DNA of 64,000 nt from Dyadobacter sp. MSC1_007 (GTDB lineage: Bacteria > Bacteroidota > Bacteroidia > Cytophagales > Spirosomataceae). The DNA lies in assembly GCF_023667495.1 (NCBI RefSeq), contig NZ_JAMOZL010000005.1:463092-527091 (forward strand), in the 5' to 3' direction. The translations under genes were made by a program, and so were the position numbers. This document shows, in pieces, positions 10,157-18,909 of this stretch. Under the pieces are notes generated by a model. The model saw only the letters and a list, made by a program, of their open reading frames with translations. It searched no databases and had not been told where the DNA came from. Positions within the stretch are counted from its first letter, which is position 1. Every line of letters starts with the position of its first letter.

Positions 10157-10837
10157 CTATTTTTCAAAAAGCTCTTCCAGCGCCTTTGAAGCTACTTTTC
10201 GGGCGGAGTTCGGGTTTTGGCCGGTGATGAGCCGTTCATCCATTTCGATGAATTCCATAAATGGGATAACCGTTTTGGTATAATGCGCGCCCCGTTCTTT
10301 CAGCTTATCTTCCAGATAAAACGGCACCTCACTTACAAAGCTGACCAAGGCTTCCTCGACATTGGAATAGCCTGTCAGGTATTTGTCCTGGATGAACAAG
10401 GTTCCATCCGATAGCCGGATATTCAGCAATCCGCAAATGCCGTGGCTAACGGCGGTGATCATGCCATTTCTCTCGTAAATGGTTTTTGCGAGATGCTGTA
10501 ACTCAGAATTTTCGGGAAAATCCCACATTGCTCCGTGGCCGCCTGCGAAGTAAACGAGACGGTAATCGGTAGCGTCCACCTCGGAAGGCTTCGGGGAATT
10601 TTGCAGTTTTTTGCGAAAAGCGTCATCTTCCCAATATCGCAAATTACATTCATCTTTCAGGTCGAGGCTCCTTTCATCCACTGGTATTACCCCACCCAGC
10701 GGACTTATGATGTCCATCATGATGCGTCGTTTGGCCATCACATCGTAAAAATGCGTGAGCTCGCTTAGCCACAAGCCTGTTTTGGATGACTTGGCAGGAT
10801 AAGTATCGTGATTGGTACAAACGATCAGGACTTTCAT
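10157..10837 (-). CDS. Hsp31-like DJ-1/PfpI superfamily protein with Ser in place of the usual nucleophilic Cys
   Basis: A 226-residue protein of the class III DJ-1/Hsp31 type. FAGGHGAMWDFPEN (about 97-110) and the acidic/aromatic N-terminal half (TGLWLSEL, SPLGG) match the family closely. At the nucleophile elbow, where the family has AVCHGP, this protein has AVSHGICG: codon AGC gives Ser131, and the nearest Cys is Cys135, four residues on. The DNA reads cleanly with no frameshift. It may be a serine-nucleophile variant, a non-catalytic chaperone-like member, or use Cys135; sequence alone does not decide. It is transcribed alone. Confidence 0.75.
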   Translation of the reverse strand: MKVLIVCTNHDTYPAKSSKTGLWLSELTHFYDVMAKRRIMMDIISPLGGVIPVDERSLDLKDECNLRYWEDDAFRKKLQNSPKPSEVDATDYRLVYFAGGHGAMWDFPENSELQHLAKTIYERNGMITAVSHGICGLLNIRLSDGTLFIQDKYLTGYSNVEEALVSFVSEVPFYLEDKLKERGAHYTKTVIPFMEFIEMDERLITGQNPNSARKVASKALEELFEK

Positions 10838-10914
10838 AGCTAATGGATGGAATGACTGTGGGAAATATAGTATAAATCCCAGAAGTTTCCAGCGTAATGG
10901 CTGAAAGTGGCTTT

Positions 10915-11574
10915 TTAACTCAATAGCTGGTTCTTGTAGGCGAATGCTACGGCAGCGGCGGTGCTTTTTGTACCGGTTTTTTCCAATACCCTCAGGCGGT
11001 GGCCCTCAACGGTTCTTACACTAATGAAAAGTTTATCGCCGATCTCGTTCGTCGACAAGCCGTCACAAATTAATTGCAATACTTCTTTCTCCCGCGTTGA
11101 CAATGCAACGTTACAGGCATTTGGGAAGAATGGATGTTTGTTGACCTGCCGGTTCACCATTTTGCGGTGCATGGCCTTGGAAACGAAGTCGTTGTAGTAA
11201 AAACCGTCCTCATGCACCCTGCGAATCGCTTTTTCAACTTCATCCGGGCTGGTATCCTTTAAAAGATAACCTTGTACGCCTTTTTCCAGCATATGTATTA
11301 CAAACCGGTCTTCATTATACATGGAGACGACAATTACCTTGATGTTTGGAAAGCGTTCAAATGCAGCTTCGGTAGCTTGAATGCCGTCCATGACTGGCAT
11401 TTGCAAGTCCATAAATACGATGTCAGGCGTATTGGCAGGCAGCCTGTCCAGAAGCTCCTGCCCGTTTGCAGCTTCCAATATAAATTCGAAGTCCGGAATG
11501 CCGCTCAGCATCGAGATAAATCCCTTTCTGAACAGTTCGTGATCGTCGGCGATTCCTAGTTTAAGGGTAGTCAT
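10915..11574 (-). CDS. NarL/LuxR-family response regulator
   Basis: A 219-residue two-component regulator. The receiver domain has the acidic pair ADDHE (10-12 region), phospho-acceptor Asp56 in VFMDLQMPVMDG, Ser/Thr and Lys110-region switch residues (VVSMYN, LLKDTSP). The C-terminal LuxR helix-turn-helix reads LSTREKEVLQLICDG then ISVRTVEGHR. It begins 6 bp after the histidine kinase stop codon, which makes the kinase its likely partner. It is the last gene of the four-gene operon that starts at 13557. Confidence 0.9.
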   Translation of the reverse strand: MTTLKLGIADDHELFRKGFISMLSGIPDFEFILEAANGQELLDRLPANTPDIVFMDLQMPVMDGIQATEAAFERFPNIKVIVVSMYNEDRFVIHMLEKGVQGYLLKDTSPDEVEKAIRRVHEDGFYYNDFVSKAMHRKMVNRQVNKHPFFPNACNVALSTREKEVLQLICDGLSTNEIGDKLFISVRTVEGHRLRVLEKTGTKSTAAAVAFAYKNQLLS

Positions 11575-11580
11575 AGCATT

Positions 11581-12444
11581 TTAAATATTCACTCGTTCCC
11601 GGCGGAATGGATGTAATGGTTCAGGTTTGTTCCCGGATGCCGGATTGACCGGGATCCTTGCGATGGCACTGGAACCGCCCTGCGTGGGTTGTTCGTATTG
11701 CACTGTTCCGTTAACAATAGCCAGGCGGCTTTCGATCCCGAGCAAGCCCAGCCCAGCCAGATTACTTTCTTTTATTTTATCAGGATCGAATCCCACACCG
11801 TTGTCGGTAACCCGTAGCCCTATGATTTCTTCATCTATTTCCAGCGAAATGTCAATCTTATTGCAATTCGCATGCTTAATAGCGTTGTTGACGAGCTCCT
11901 GCATGATGCGGTAGAGCGTGAGTTCCAGCTTCTGGCCCTGGCGCGGGAATTCCTCAGTACTGGATTGGAATGAAATGACCAGGTTATTGTCTTCTTCAAG
12001 CTTGTGGATAAATTCTTCGATGGCCTCCATCAACCCAAATCGTTCCAAAGTAGTAGGCACAAGATCCCTCGTAATGCGCCGCACGTGCAGGATCGTTTCC
12101 TCGACGAGCGATTGCGACTTCTTCATGATAGCATCTTCCTTGTCATCCCCCGACGTGACGATTAGCTTGCTCAACTGATTGAGACTTAGCTTTGTGAGTG
12201 ACAGCATGGTTCCAATATCGTCGTGCAGATCCTGGGCAATGCGTCGCCGCTCTGTTTCTTCGGAGTTCAGTGCAGTGTCGAGCAGGAGGCGATTATAGTT
12301 TTTTTCAATGTCGTTGATCTTCTTTTCTTCTTCGAACTTCTTTTTTTGATAGTACATGACGAACATGATCACAAAGAAAGCCATCATCAGCATGGCAATG
12401 GATGCGATGAGCAGGACCAGTTTTAGTTCGTCATTATTTTGCAT
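11581..12444 (-). CDS. Membrane-anchored sensor histidine kinase (HisKA_3 type)
   Basis: A 287-residue kinase with one N-terminal membrane helix (about 9-31) and essentially no periplasmic domain, followed by a short coiled coil. The dimerisation/phospho-acceptor helix holds His74 in RRRIAQDLHDDIG, and the ATPase domain shows N box ELVNNAIKHA, DNGVGFD and GLGLLGIESR. Because it has no sensor domain of its own, the signal is probably taken from its operon partners, especially the 7-TM protein whose 3' end overlaps its start by 11 bp. It phosphorylates, by inference, the LuxR-type regulator directly downstream. Confidence 0.9.
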   Translation of the reverse strand: MQNNDELKLVLLIASIAMLMMAFFVIMFVMYYQKKKFEEEKKINDIEKNYNRLLLDTALNSEETERRRIAQDLHDDIGTMLSLTKLSLNQLSKLIVTSGDDKEDAIMKKSQSLVEETILHVRRITRDLVPTTLERFGLMEAIEEFIHKLEEDNNLVISFQSSTEEFPRQGQKLELTLYRIMQELVNNAIKHANCNKIDISLEIDEEIIGLRVTDNGVGFDPDKIKESNLAGLGLLGIESRLAIVNGTVQYEQPTQGGSSAIARIPVNPASGNKPEPLHPFRRERVNI

Positions 12445-13129
12445 AGGAACTGTCAGAATATTGCGAAATGCCGATACTGAAAAGTATGATACTTACGCTT
12501 TCGAAGACATAAGGGACATTGTATAAAATGCCGATGTCCATCCATTCTTCCCATTTCGATGCATAGTGTAGAACTGGTGCTATAAATAACAGACTGGAAT
12601 AATATAGCAACAATCCTGAACATATCCAAAAGAAAGGGTAATTGAGCAAATTGGGTATTCTTAAAGCGCGTATGGTGTTATAAAAATATAGCAGTATCCA
12701 AAAAAGCATCAATAGACTTTCAACAGTGGTAGAATATAACACCATGCTGTGGTTGTGCAGATCAAGCAGTGAGGGATTCGTTTGAACGATATCCCACACT
12801 GAAAAACCAACGAAAACCGGCATTGAAATGATCAACCATGTCTTTTGCTGCTTATACTCTAGTTTATAATAATACATGCAACTGGTCAGAACATACCTTA
12901 CCGGTACACTCAAATTGTAAAAAAGTACCGTATTTCTCTGATTTGAGGCCCATTCGAACATGGTAAAATCAAGTACAAACTTAAAAACCAGATAGATAAG
13001 GAGAATTAAGAATGTTCTTTCATGATAAGCCTTACTTCTCCATATCAAAAAGATGGGCAAAAGGGTTAAAAAAACCGGAATGCTCGCTAATGGTTGTCTT
13101 TTAAAATAGGAGAAATAAGTTTCGAGCAT
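12434..13129 (-). CDS. Seven-TM membrane protein of a histidine kinase operon
   Basis: A 231-residue protein that I do not recognise as a named family. Hydrophobicity by eye gives seven helices (about 14-31, 39-58, 69-88, 97-114, 129-149, 163-186 and 204-224) with short loops and no enzymatic motif. It overlaps the kinase gene by 11 bp and follows the Cys-tailed protein by 20 bp, so translation is coupled. A receptor or sensor that feeds the domain-poor kinase is the simplest reading, as in 7TMR-type sensing, but this is inference from context. Confidence 0.7.
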   Translation of the reverse strand: MLETYFSYFKRQPLASIPVFLTLLPIFLIWRSKAYHERTFLILLIYLVFKFVLDFTMFEWASNQRNTVLFYNLSVPVRYVLTSCMYYYKLEYKQQKTWLIISMPVFVGFSVWDIVQTNPSLLDLHNHSMVLYSTTVESLLMLFWILLYFYNTIRALRIPNLLNYPFFWICSGLLLYYSSLLFIAPVLHYASKWEEWMDIGILYNVPYVFESVSIILFSIGISQYSDSSYAK

Positions 13130-13149
13130 TTAGAAACTATAGTTGAAAG

Positions 13150-13557
13150 TTAGCAGTGACGAGGGCAAATAGGGCCGTTGACTAATGCTTGTCCATCGTC
13201 TGTTGGCATATCCTTGTGGCCACCCACGGTAACAAGTCCGGAAAGATCTACCCCGTCAGCGTCCACAGGAACAATGATAAGCCGTGGTGTCGGTTTGCCC
13301 TTGCCGTTGGCAGTTACAACCGGCTCATCTCCGTCATGGTCTTCATCTCTCAGTCCATAATAGACGCGAAAGCCGACAGGTTTGCCATTGCATCCCTTCA
13401 TCAGTTTTTGAAAGGTTTCAAGGCCAAAAAATTCTGCTTCTACGTAATTTTTTCCACCTTTAACAATTTGCTCTCTTACTCCCTGATGACTTTTGGTAAA
13501 CAATTTTGCTTCTTTTGCGGAGATAAGCTGGCCTTCTGTTCCTGTATATTTTGGCAT
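13150..13557 (-). CDS. Conserved small protein with C-terminal CPxxC tail, first gene of the sensor operon
   Basis: A 135-residue protein with the start placed at ATG 13557 (MPKYTGTEGQLISAKEA); the frame stays open 24 codons upstream, but that part is not family-like. It has no signal peptide or membrane helix. Notable parts are AKEAKLFTKSHQ, FFGLETFQKLMKGCNG, GFRVYYGLRDEDHDGDE (acidic, possibly metal-binding), LIIVPVDADGVDL and the extreme C-terminus GPICPRHC. I recall similar Bacteroidota proteins with the order EA..FFG..GC.G.R.YYGL..L..V..D..G and a Cys-x3-Cys end, none with a known function. Its place as first gene ahead of a 7-TM protein, kinase and regulator suggests it is part of the signal path. 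Confidence 0.65.
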   Translation of the reverse strand: MPKYTGTEGQLISAKEAKLFTKSHQGVREQIVKGGKNYVEAEFFGLETFQKLMKGCNGKPVGFRVYYGLRDEDHDGDEPVVTANGKGKPTPRLIIVPVDADGVDLSGLVTVGGHKDMPTDDGQALVNGPICPRHC

Positions 13558-13827
13558 GGCTTTAAAATAAGGTTTTGGGTTGATACTAATAGGTAAAGTT
13601 AAATTGATACCCCTGGACCGCCAAACCATGCATATTGAATTGATTTAACGGTTTTTATGTAACCATTTGAAAATCAAGCACAATGCCAAAAGTTGGTGCA
13701 AAATCACGTAATATTACGTATAGACGCTGCGCAAGATTACGAAGTTGCATTTGTAAGCCTACCTGGGACAAAAAACACGCATTTTCACTCTAAAAACCTT
13801 GGTGTGAGCGCTATACATTTGTAAAGC

Positions 13828-13916
13828 GTTAGGGAAGACTTTCAAGGCTTTCTCATCAAGATTAAAGGGTTAGGTTATATTCGAAAGCCGCGGGGGGTGT
13901 CCTCCGCGGCTTTTTT
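13828..13916 (+). ncRNA. Candidate small RNA or terminated leader
   Basis: Inferred only from signals: a TACATTTG -7 box at 13814-13821 predicts a start near 13828, and a strong intrinsic terminator closes at 13916, giving a transcript of about 90 nt with no reading frame. It could be an sRNA, a longer 6S-like RNA starting further left, or an attenuated leader of the SelW-like gene at 13961. No recognised family fold was identified by eye. Confidence 0.3.
13884..13916 (+). terminator. Strong orphan intrinsic terminator
   Basis: AAAGCCGCGG (13884-13893) pairs with CCGCGGCTTT (13904-13913), with the stem extended by further G:C and G:T pairs inside, then a T-run to 13916. The nearest plus-strand gene upstream is rfbC, 3.7 kb away. 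Confidence 0.8.
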
Positions 13917-13960
13917 GGTTCCCGCTGGCAAATGAGCCATTTAAGTATTTGATTTGGGTC

Positions 13961-14239
13961 ATGAACAAACCAACAATCGAAATCGAATATTGCCCTAAAT
14001 GTGGCTGGCTGCTCCGTGCAGCCTGGATGGCGCAGGAGCTGCTGACGACTTTCACGGACGATTTGTATGCGGTGCAGTTGAGGCCGTCGGAAGTGGCGGG
14101 GCGGTACACAATCATGTTAAATAGCGAACTTATCTGGGACAGGAAGCGGGAAGGCCACTTTCCGGAGCCTAAGGAAATCAAGCAAAAGGTAAGGGATATC
14201 ATCGCTCCGGATCGCAGTCTCGGGCATAATGACCGGTAA
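13961..14239 (+). CDS. SelW/Rdx-family thioredoxin-like protein
   Basis: A 92-residue protein of the SelT/SelW/SelH (Rdx) family, started at ATG 13961 (MNKPTIEIEYCPKCGW) rather than the in-frame TTG at 13949. The redox motif CPKC (Cys11, Cys14) sits at the end of the first strand as in all members, with Cys in the position that is Sec in eukaryotic selenoproteins. The segment AAWMAQELLTTF and the LRPSEVAGRYTI stretch complete the fold. Members are thought to be thiol oxidoreductases; the substrate is unknown. It lies 44 bp after a terminator hairpin, so it may be controlled by attenuation. Confidence 0.85.
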   Translation: MNKPTIEIEYCPKCGWLLRAAWMAQELLTTFTDDLYAVQLRPSEVAGRYTIMLNSELIWDRKREGHFPEPKEIKQKVRDIIAPDRSLGHNDR

Positions 14240-14494
14240 AGAGGATGTTTTTCGCTGAATTAGGACATTATGTCGCAAAGTGTGGGGCCGCAACTGCAAT
14301 TTTGGCATTTTGGTAGTTTCGCGTTAGTCTTTAACGAGGAATTAACAATGCGGTAATTGTATTTAATTATTTGATAATCACAACGTTATGATAATATCAA
14401 AGTAAGACTTTTTTTAGTTTCGTTCCGAAATCTAATCTTTGGCACGCAGTTTTTCGTTAATAGGTAAAACTTGTGAACCTAAAACGCGATAGCT

Positions 14495-14917
14495 ATGGAA
14501 AGCAAACTGAAAATACCCCGGGAGATGTTGATGAACATAGATTTCATCAACACTGTAAACGGTGGAATGAGTGAGCCCGCTATTAAGCTTGACAAAGGAT
14601 CGGACGGTTTTGAAGTAGTTGTGAAAATTCCAGGCATCGAGGTTGAGGATCTGCAATTGGAAGTTGTGAAAGGTAAAAGAAACAGTAACAATCTGAAACT
14701 TTTCCATTTACTGCCGATATTTTCACAGGAAAATTTGTCCGAAGAAGAGCAGTGGAAAACAATTCGTTTCATCAATACCTTCGTTATCCCGGACGGAGTG
14801 GATCTAGAAAATATCTCAGCCAAATACGACGATACGCTGCGTCATTTGGTGCTGTTTTTACCCTTTGGAAACGAGCAGGGTGACTACCACAGAAAAGTCG
14901 ATATCGAACGTTGGTAG
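14495..14917 (+). CDS. Divergent Hsp20/alpha-crystallin-like small heat shock protein
   Basis: A 140-residue protein with an alpha-crystallin domain pattern: FEVVVKIPGIEVEDLQLEV (about 40-58), an insertion, then FINTFVIPDGVDLENISAKYDD and LVLFLPF. In classical Hsp20 these are DLPGvkkeDi..., F.LPe.vd...i.A...dGvL.i..PK. The GVL motif is altered to HLVLFLPF and the C-terminal I-x-I anchor is missing, so it is a divergent member, possibly a CS-domain-like holdase with altered assembly. It has about 250 bp of AT-rich upstream DNA and its own terminator. Confidence 0.7.
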   Translation: MESKLKIPREMLMNIDFINTVNGGMSEPAIKLDKGSDGFEVVVKIPGIEVEDLQLEVVKGKRNSNNLKLFHLLPIFSQENLSEEEQWKTIRFINTFVIPDGVDLENISAKYDDTLRHLVLFLPFGNEQGDYHRKVDIERW

Positions 14918-14938
14918 AACTTATTTGATCATAAAACC

Positions 14939-14968
14939 GCCTGGCAGACTAGTTTGTCGGGCTTTTTT
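14939..14968 (+). terminator. Intrinsic terminator of the Hsp20-like gene
   Basis: GCCTGGCAGA (14939-14948) pairs with TTTGTCGGGC (14953-14962) using G:U pairs, with loop CTAG and then six T's. Confidence 0.7.
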
Positions 14969-15151
14969 GTTCTTTGGTAATGCAGCAATAAATAGGATAT
15001 TATGGCGAAATGTGGTACTTAATCTGGCTCGGCTTGTATCCTTCCAATAGAATGCATTAAGATTCAGTAAAGATTCTGGCGCATGTAAAAAAAGGAGTTA
15101 CATATCTGTATCTTGCAATATAATACTAGGTGCTCCTCAATTCTCAACGTT

Positions 15152-15481
15152 ATGAAGAAGTCAAATATTTTCGCTTTTATTGAACTTACCAAGCTGGTGG
15201 ACGAGCTTAAAGTTGATCAGGGAAAACTCAAACAAAAATTGAAATCCCAGTCGGCTTACTTCAATATTATCGAACCCCGCTATTTTTCCGAAAACCTTAC
15301 TAAGGAATGGGAAAGCCTTCTGAACGAAGTAAAGCATAAAGGGGCCAAGGTAAATGAGGAAGGGCGCGTTGTGACCAACGCAGTGATCAACACGATCGAT
15401 CATCTGAGCGATCGTGAGTGTCAGGTTATTGTGGAGAAGGTCAACTCGATCTACGACCGGGTGAGGAAAGAGTTTCAATAA
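15152..15481 (+). CDS. Small conserved helical protein of unknown function
   Basis: A 109-residue protein with the start at ATG 15152 (MKKSNIFAFIELTKLVDEL); the frame is open 13 codons upstream but begins with an unlikely peptide. It has no signal peptide, membrane helix or recognised motif. It is charged and largely helical by eye, with a Lys-rich heptad-like stretch (LKVDQGKLKQKLKSQ). I do not recognise a family. It has its own upstream space and ends at a bidirectional terminator facing metG. Confidence 0.55.
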   Translation: MKKSNIFAFIELTKLVDELKVDQGKLKQKLKSQSAYFNIIEPRYFSENLTKEWESLLNEVKHKGAKVNEEGRVVTNAVINTIDHLSDRECQVIVEKVNSIYDRVRKEFQ

Positions 15482-15487
15482 TCAAAA

Positions 15488-15523
15488 AACCAATAAAGAC
15501 TTGGTTAAAAGTCTTTATTGGTT
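15488..15523. terminator. Bidirectional terminator between the 109-aa gene and metG
   Basis: AACCAATAAAGAC (15488-15500) and GTCTTTATTGGTT (15511-15523) form a perfect 13-bp stem flanked by A's on the left. It serves both converging genes. Confidence 0.7.
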
Positions 15524-15548
15524 CTGTCAGTATCGATTTGGTGAGACC

Positions 15549-17624
15549 TTAATTCACAGTCCCGCCGTTCCACACGTCTTTTCCGGGCTGCACGAATGCC
15601 AGGCTCCCATCACGGTCTTCGGCCATCAGGATCATCCCGTGACTCTCCATTCCCATCATTTTACGCGGTGCCAGATTAGCCAGGTAAAGCACTTTCTTTC
15701 CAATTACTTCTTCCGGTTTGAAATGTTCGGAAATGCCGCTGAGCACAGTTCTCTGCTCAGGACCGATGTCGATTAGAAGTTTAAGTAGTTTTTTGCTCTT
15801 AGGGACAGATTCCGCTTCCACGATCGTTGCAATGCGGATATCCATTTTTGCAAAATCATCATATTGTATCTCGGCTTTCACCGGAACGACGGTTTTTCCT
15901 TCCAATTCATTCAGTCGTTTTGCGTCGTGCAACTTTTGCACCTGCTTTTCAATGATATGATCTTCGATCTTTTCGAACAACAATTTTGCTTCCAATACCG
16001 GCTGTCCCGCGACCAAAAGGTTCGGATTGCCGGCGTTCTGCCAGGATTTGTCGGTGATGCCCAACTGCTCCTGAATTTTAGCCGCTGTAAATGGCAAGAC
16101 CGGCTCGGAAACAATGGATAAAGTTGCCGATATCTGCAATGCAATGTTCAGAATAGTATTGACACGTTCCTGCTCTGTTTTGATCGCATGCCATGGCTGG
16201 GTGTCGGCCAGGTATTTGTTGCCAAGTCTCGCGAGGTCCATGATCAATGTCAAAGCTTCCCTGAAACGATAATTTTCCATCGAATCGGCGATTTTACCCG
16301 GGAAAGCTTTCAACTCCTTCAAAACGTTCTGGTCGATTTCAAGCAGTTCACCCTTCGCAGGTACTTTGCCTTCGCAGAACTTGCTCGTAAGTACGACGGC
16401 GCGGTTAATAAAATTGCCATAAATACCTACCAGCTCACTGTTATTGCGGGTCTGGAAGTCTTTCCAGGTAAATTCGCTGTCTTTGGTTTCCGGCGCATTG
16501 GCAGTGAGCACGTAACGCAGCACGTCCTGCTTGCCTGGAAGCTCTTCCAGGTATTCATGCAGCCAAACGGCCCAGTTGCGCGAAGTCGAGATCTTGTCGC
16601 CTTCCAGGTTCATAAACTCATTCGCAGGCACATTATCGGCGAGAATGTAATTTCCTTCGGCCATCAGCATGGCTGGGAAAATGATGCAGTGAAAGACAAT
16701 GTTGTCCTTACCTATGAAATGCACCAATTTGGTTTGTTCCTCAGGAGCATTTTGATCAGGCTGCCACCATTTTTTCCATCCTTCGTCTATACCGTTTTTC
16801 TGGATAAGCCAGTCTTTTGTAGCAGAAATATAGCCGATAGGTGCTTCAAACCACACATAGAGCACTTTGCCGTCGGTATCTTCCACTGGCACTTTAATGC
16901 CCCAGTCAAGGTCGCGGGTCATAGCACGGGGTTTTAGCCCGTCTTTTAACCACGATTGGCATTGTCCAAATACGTTCGTTTTCCACTCCGGATGGCCGTT
17001 GACGTATTTTTCAATATCAGGCTGCATCTTGTCCAAAGGCAGGTACCAGTTTTTGGTAGCCTTCAAAACCGGTTTTGCGCCAGAAAGTGTGGAACGCGGG
17101 TCTTTCAGTTCCAGCGGACTTAATGTAGAACCGCAACGCTCGCATTGGTCACCATAAGCGTTCGGATTTGCGCAAACGGGGCAGGTACCTACGATATAAC
17201 GGTCGGCCAGGAATTGCTGGGCAGTTTCATCGAAATACTGTTCTGTTGTTTCTTCGATGAAAACCTTTTTGTCATAAAGATCCCTGAAAATCTCGCGTGA
17301 AGTTTCATGATGGACCGGCTTGCTGGTTCTTGAATAAATATCGAATGAAATACCCAGTTCTTTGAAGGCTGCATCGATTTGCTCATAATATTTATCAACA
17401 ACCTGCTGCGGTGTAAGGCCCTCTTTTTTTGCGCGAATGGTAATAGGGACACCATGCTCATCCGTGCCGCTGATGAATGCGACTTCCTTTCCGGATGAAC
17501 GCAGGTAGCGTACGTATATGTCGGCCGGTACATAACAGCCCGCGAGGTGCCCAATGTGGATAGGGCCATTGGCGTAAATCAATGCTGCGGTAACGGTATA
17601 TCTCTTTGGATTTGAAATTGGCAT
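15549..17624 (-). CDS. metG: Methionine--tRNA ligase with C-terminal tRNA-binding domain
   Basis: Charges tRNA-Met. The 691-residue protein has the class I HIGH motif in [13 protein letters not shown] (about 18-30), the zinc knuckle [18 protein letters not shown] (four Cys), and the KMSKS loop as [12 protein letters not shown] (KISTS). The C-terminal 110 residues (from [15 protein letters not shown]) form the EMAP-II/Arc1p-like OB domain that dimerises MetG and grips tRNA. This is the long, zinc-containing bacterial form. It is transcribed alone, diverging from the SDR gene. Confidence 0.97.
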   Translation of the reverse strand: MPISNPKRYTVTAALIYANGPIHIGHLAGCYVPADIYVRYLRSSGKEVAFISGTDEHGVPITIRAKKEGLTPQQVVDKYYEQIDAAFKELGISFDIYSRTSKPVHHETSREIFRDLYDKKVFIEETTEQYFDETAQQFLADRYIVGTCPVCANPNAYGDQCERCGSTLSPLELKDPRSTLSGAKPVLKATKNWYLPLDKMQPDIEKYVNGHPEWKTNVFGQCQSWLKDGLKPRAMTRDLDWGIKVPVEDTDGKVLYVWFEAPIGYISATKDWLIQKNGIDEGWKKWWQPDQNAPEEQTKLVHFIGKDNIVFHCIIFPAMLMAEGNYILADNVPANEFMNLEGDKISTSRNWAVWLHEYLEELPGKQDVLRYVLTANAPETKDSEFTWKDFQTRNNSELVGIYGNFINRAVVLTSKFCEGKVPAKGELLEIDQNVLKELKAFPGKIADSMENYRFREALTLIMDLARLGNKYLADTQPWHAIKTEQERVNTILNIALQISATLSIVSEPVLPFTAAKIQEQLGITDKSWQNAGNPNLLVAGQPVLEAKLLFEKIEDHIIEKQVQKLHDAKRLNELEGKTVVPVKAEIQYDDFAKMDIRIATIVEAESVPKSKKLLKLLIDIGPEQRTVLSGISEHFKPEEVIGKKVLYLANLAPRKMMGMESHGMILMAEDRDGSLAFVQPGKDVWNGGTVN

Positions 17625-17834
17625 TGGGAATTCGGGATTTTGGTAAGGTCACTAAGGCAGGTTTAAATCTGGAACAAACCGGCTGGGCTGTAAAATTAGT
17701 AAAAAGGCTTGCACGAGCGCGTTTTCAAAGAATGGAAATCTTGTTGCGTGCTAATTTGCTGTGTTTTTGCTTCCCGTGAATTAGAAACTCGGCATTAACC
17801 GCGAACTTTGGCAGGAACAATTTGTTTTCAATTT

Positions 17835-18833
17835 ATGAAAGTTCTTATCACCGGTGCGACAGGGTTGGTAGGCAGTGCAGTGGCCCGAAAGTTCCTGTCC
17901 GAAAATCACCAGGTGTTCGCGTTGTCCCGTCCGGGAGCTGACCGGAGCCTGTTACCAGACCAAAATCCGCTTCTTACCTGGCTGGAAGGTGATATTCTCG
18001 ATATTCCGTCGCTTGAAGAGGCTGTCCGGCAGGTGGATTATGTGGTCCATACGGCGGCAGTGGTGTCGTTTGTGCCGCGTGACAGGAAAATGATGTATAA
18101 AGTGAATACGGAAGGGACCGCCAATGTGGTGAATGTATGTCTTCATTTTAATACAAAGAAACTTTGCCATGTGAGCAGCATTGCAGCGCTGGGTCGGCCT
18201 GATTTTCGTAAGCAGGCGAGGACGGAAGCGGTTATATTGAATGAGGAACAGCGGTGGGAGGATTCGCCGGAGAATTCAGAATATGCCAAAACCAAGCATT
18301 TGGCAGAGCTCGAAGTTTGGCGTGGCATCGCAGAAGGGCTCAATGCAGTGATCGTAAACCCGACGCTGATCCTGGGCGAGGGCGATTGGGAAAAAAGCAG
18401 CACACAGATTTTCAGATACGTTTATCGTGAAAAACCTTTTTACACGGAGGGTATCGCTAATTATGTTGATGTAAAGGATGTTGCCGAGATCGTTTTTCTG
18501 TTGACGGGCTCCGACATTGCCGGAGAGAGGTTCCTGCTCAATGCCGGAAGCATTTCGTATCATCAATTATTCAATCTGATTGCGGATAAGATGCAGAAGA
18601 AGCGGCCTCATTTCAAAGTAGGACCGGGGCTGGCAGGGGTGATCTGGCGTGTGGAGGCGGTGCGGACCTGGCTTCTGGGCACCAAGCCACTGATTACCAA
18701 AGAAACGGCGCAGTCGGCCGCACGAAAGATCAGTTATGATAATGGAAAAATAAAAAAGGCAATCAATTTTAAGTTTAAGCCGGTTGAGGAAACGGTATCC
18801 CGCATTAGTGAAAGTTTGCTCGGCAGGATTTGA
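17835..18833 (+). CDS. NAD-dependent epimerase/dehydratase family (extended SDR)
   Basis: A 332-residue extended short-chain dehydrogenase. ATG 17835 gives MKVLITGATGLVGSAVARKFL, placing the Rossmann GATGLVG loop at the very N-terminus as expected; the in-frame TTG at 17808 is rejected. The catalytic Tyr-Lys is in SEYAKTKHLAE (Y-x3-K), the Ser of the triad in VSSIAALG, and NPTLILGEGDW is typical of the dihydroflavonol-4-reductase/3-beta-HSD branch. The substrate, perhaps a sugar nucleotide, sterol-like or flavonoid-like aldehyde/ketone, cannot be named. Confidence 0.8.
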   Translation: MKVLITGATGLVGSAVARKFLSENHQVFALSRPGADRSLLPDQNPLLTWLEGDILDIPSLEEAVRQVDYVVHTAAVVSFVPRDRKMMYKVNTEGTANVVNVCLHFNTKKLCHVSSIAALGRPDFRKQARTEAVILNEEQRWEDSPENSEYAKTKHLAELEVWRGIAEGLNAVIVNPTLILGEGDWEKSSTQIFRYVYREKPFYTEGIANYVDVKDVAEIVFLLTGSDIAGERFLLNAGSISYHQLFNLIADKMQKKRPHFKVGPGLAGVIWRVEAVRTWLLGTKPLITKETAQSAARKISYDNGKIKKAINFKFKPVEETVSRISESLLGRI

Positions 18834-18909
18834 AATCCGGGGAATTATTTTATAACTTTCTTTCATTAATAAGTGGTGCGTAAGCCTCAATTCTAACCTA
18901 GCGGTTCGT

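Larger units (their letters stand above)
13558..13960. other. Intergenic region upstream of the SelW-like gene
   Basis: About 400 bp without a convincing protein gene. It contains the divergent promoter space for the sensor operon (minus strand) and a strong plus-strand terminator at 13884-13916 that has no plus-strand gene in front of it. A perfect TACATTTG box lies at 13814-13821. The 36-codon frame at 13683-13793 is Arg/Cys-rich and probably spurious. Confidence 0.5.

Noticed and set aside
13683..13793. A 36-codon plus-strand frame rich in Arg and Cys
   Set aside because: No hydrophobic segment, no promoter or terminator close by, and composition typical of chance frames in intergenic DNA.
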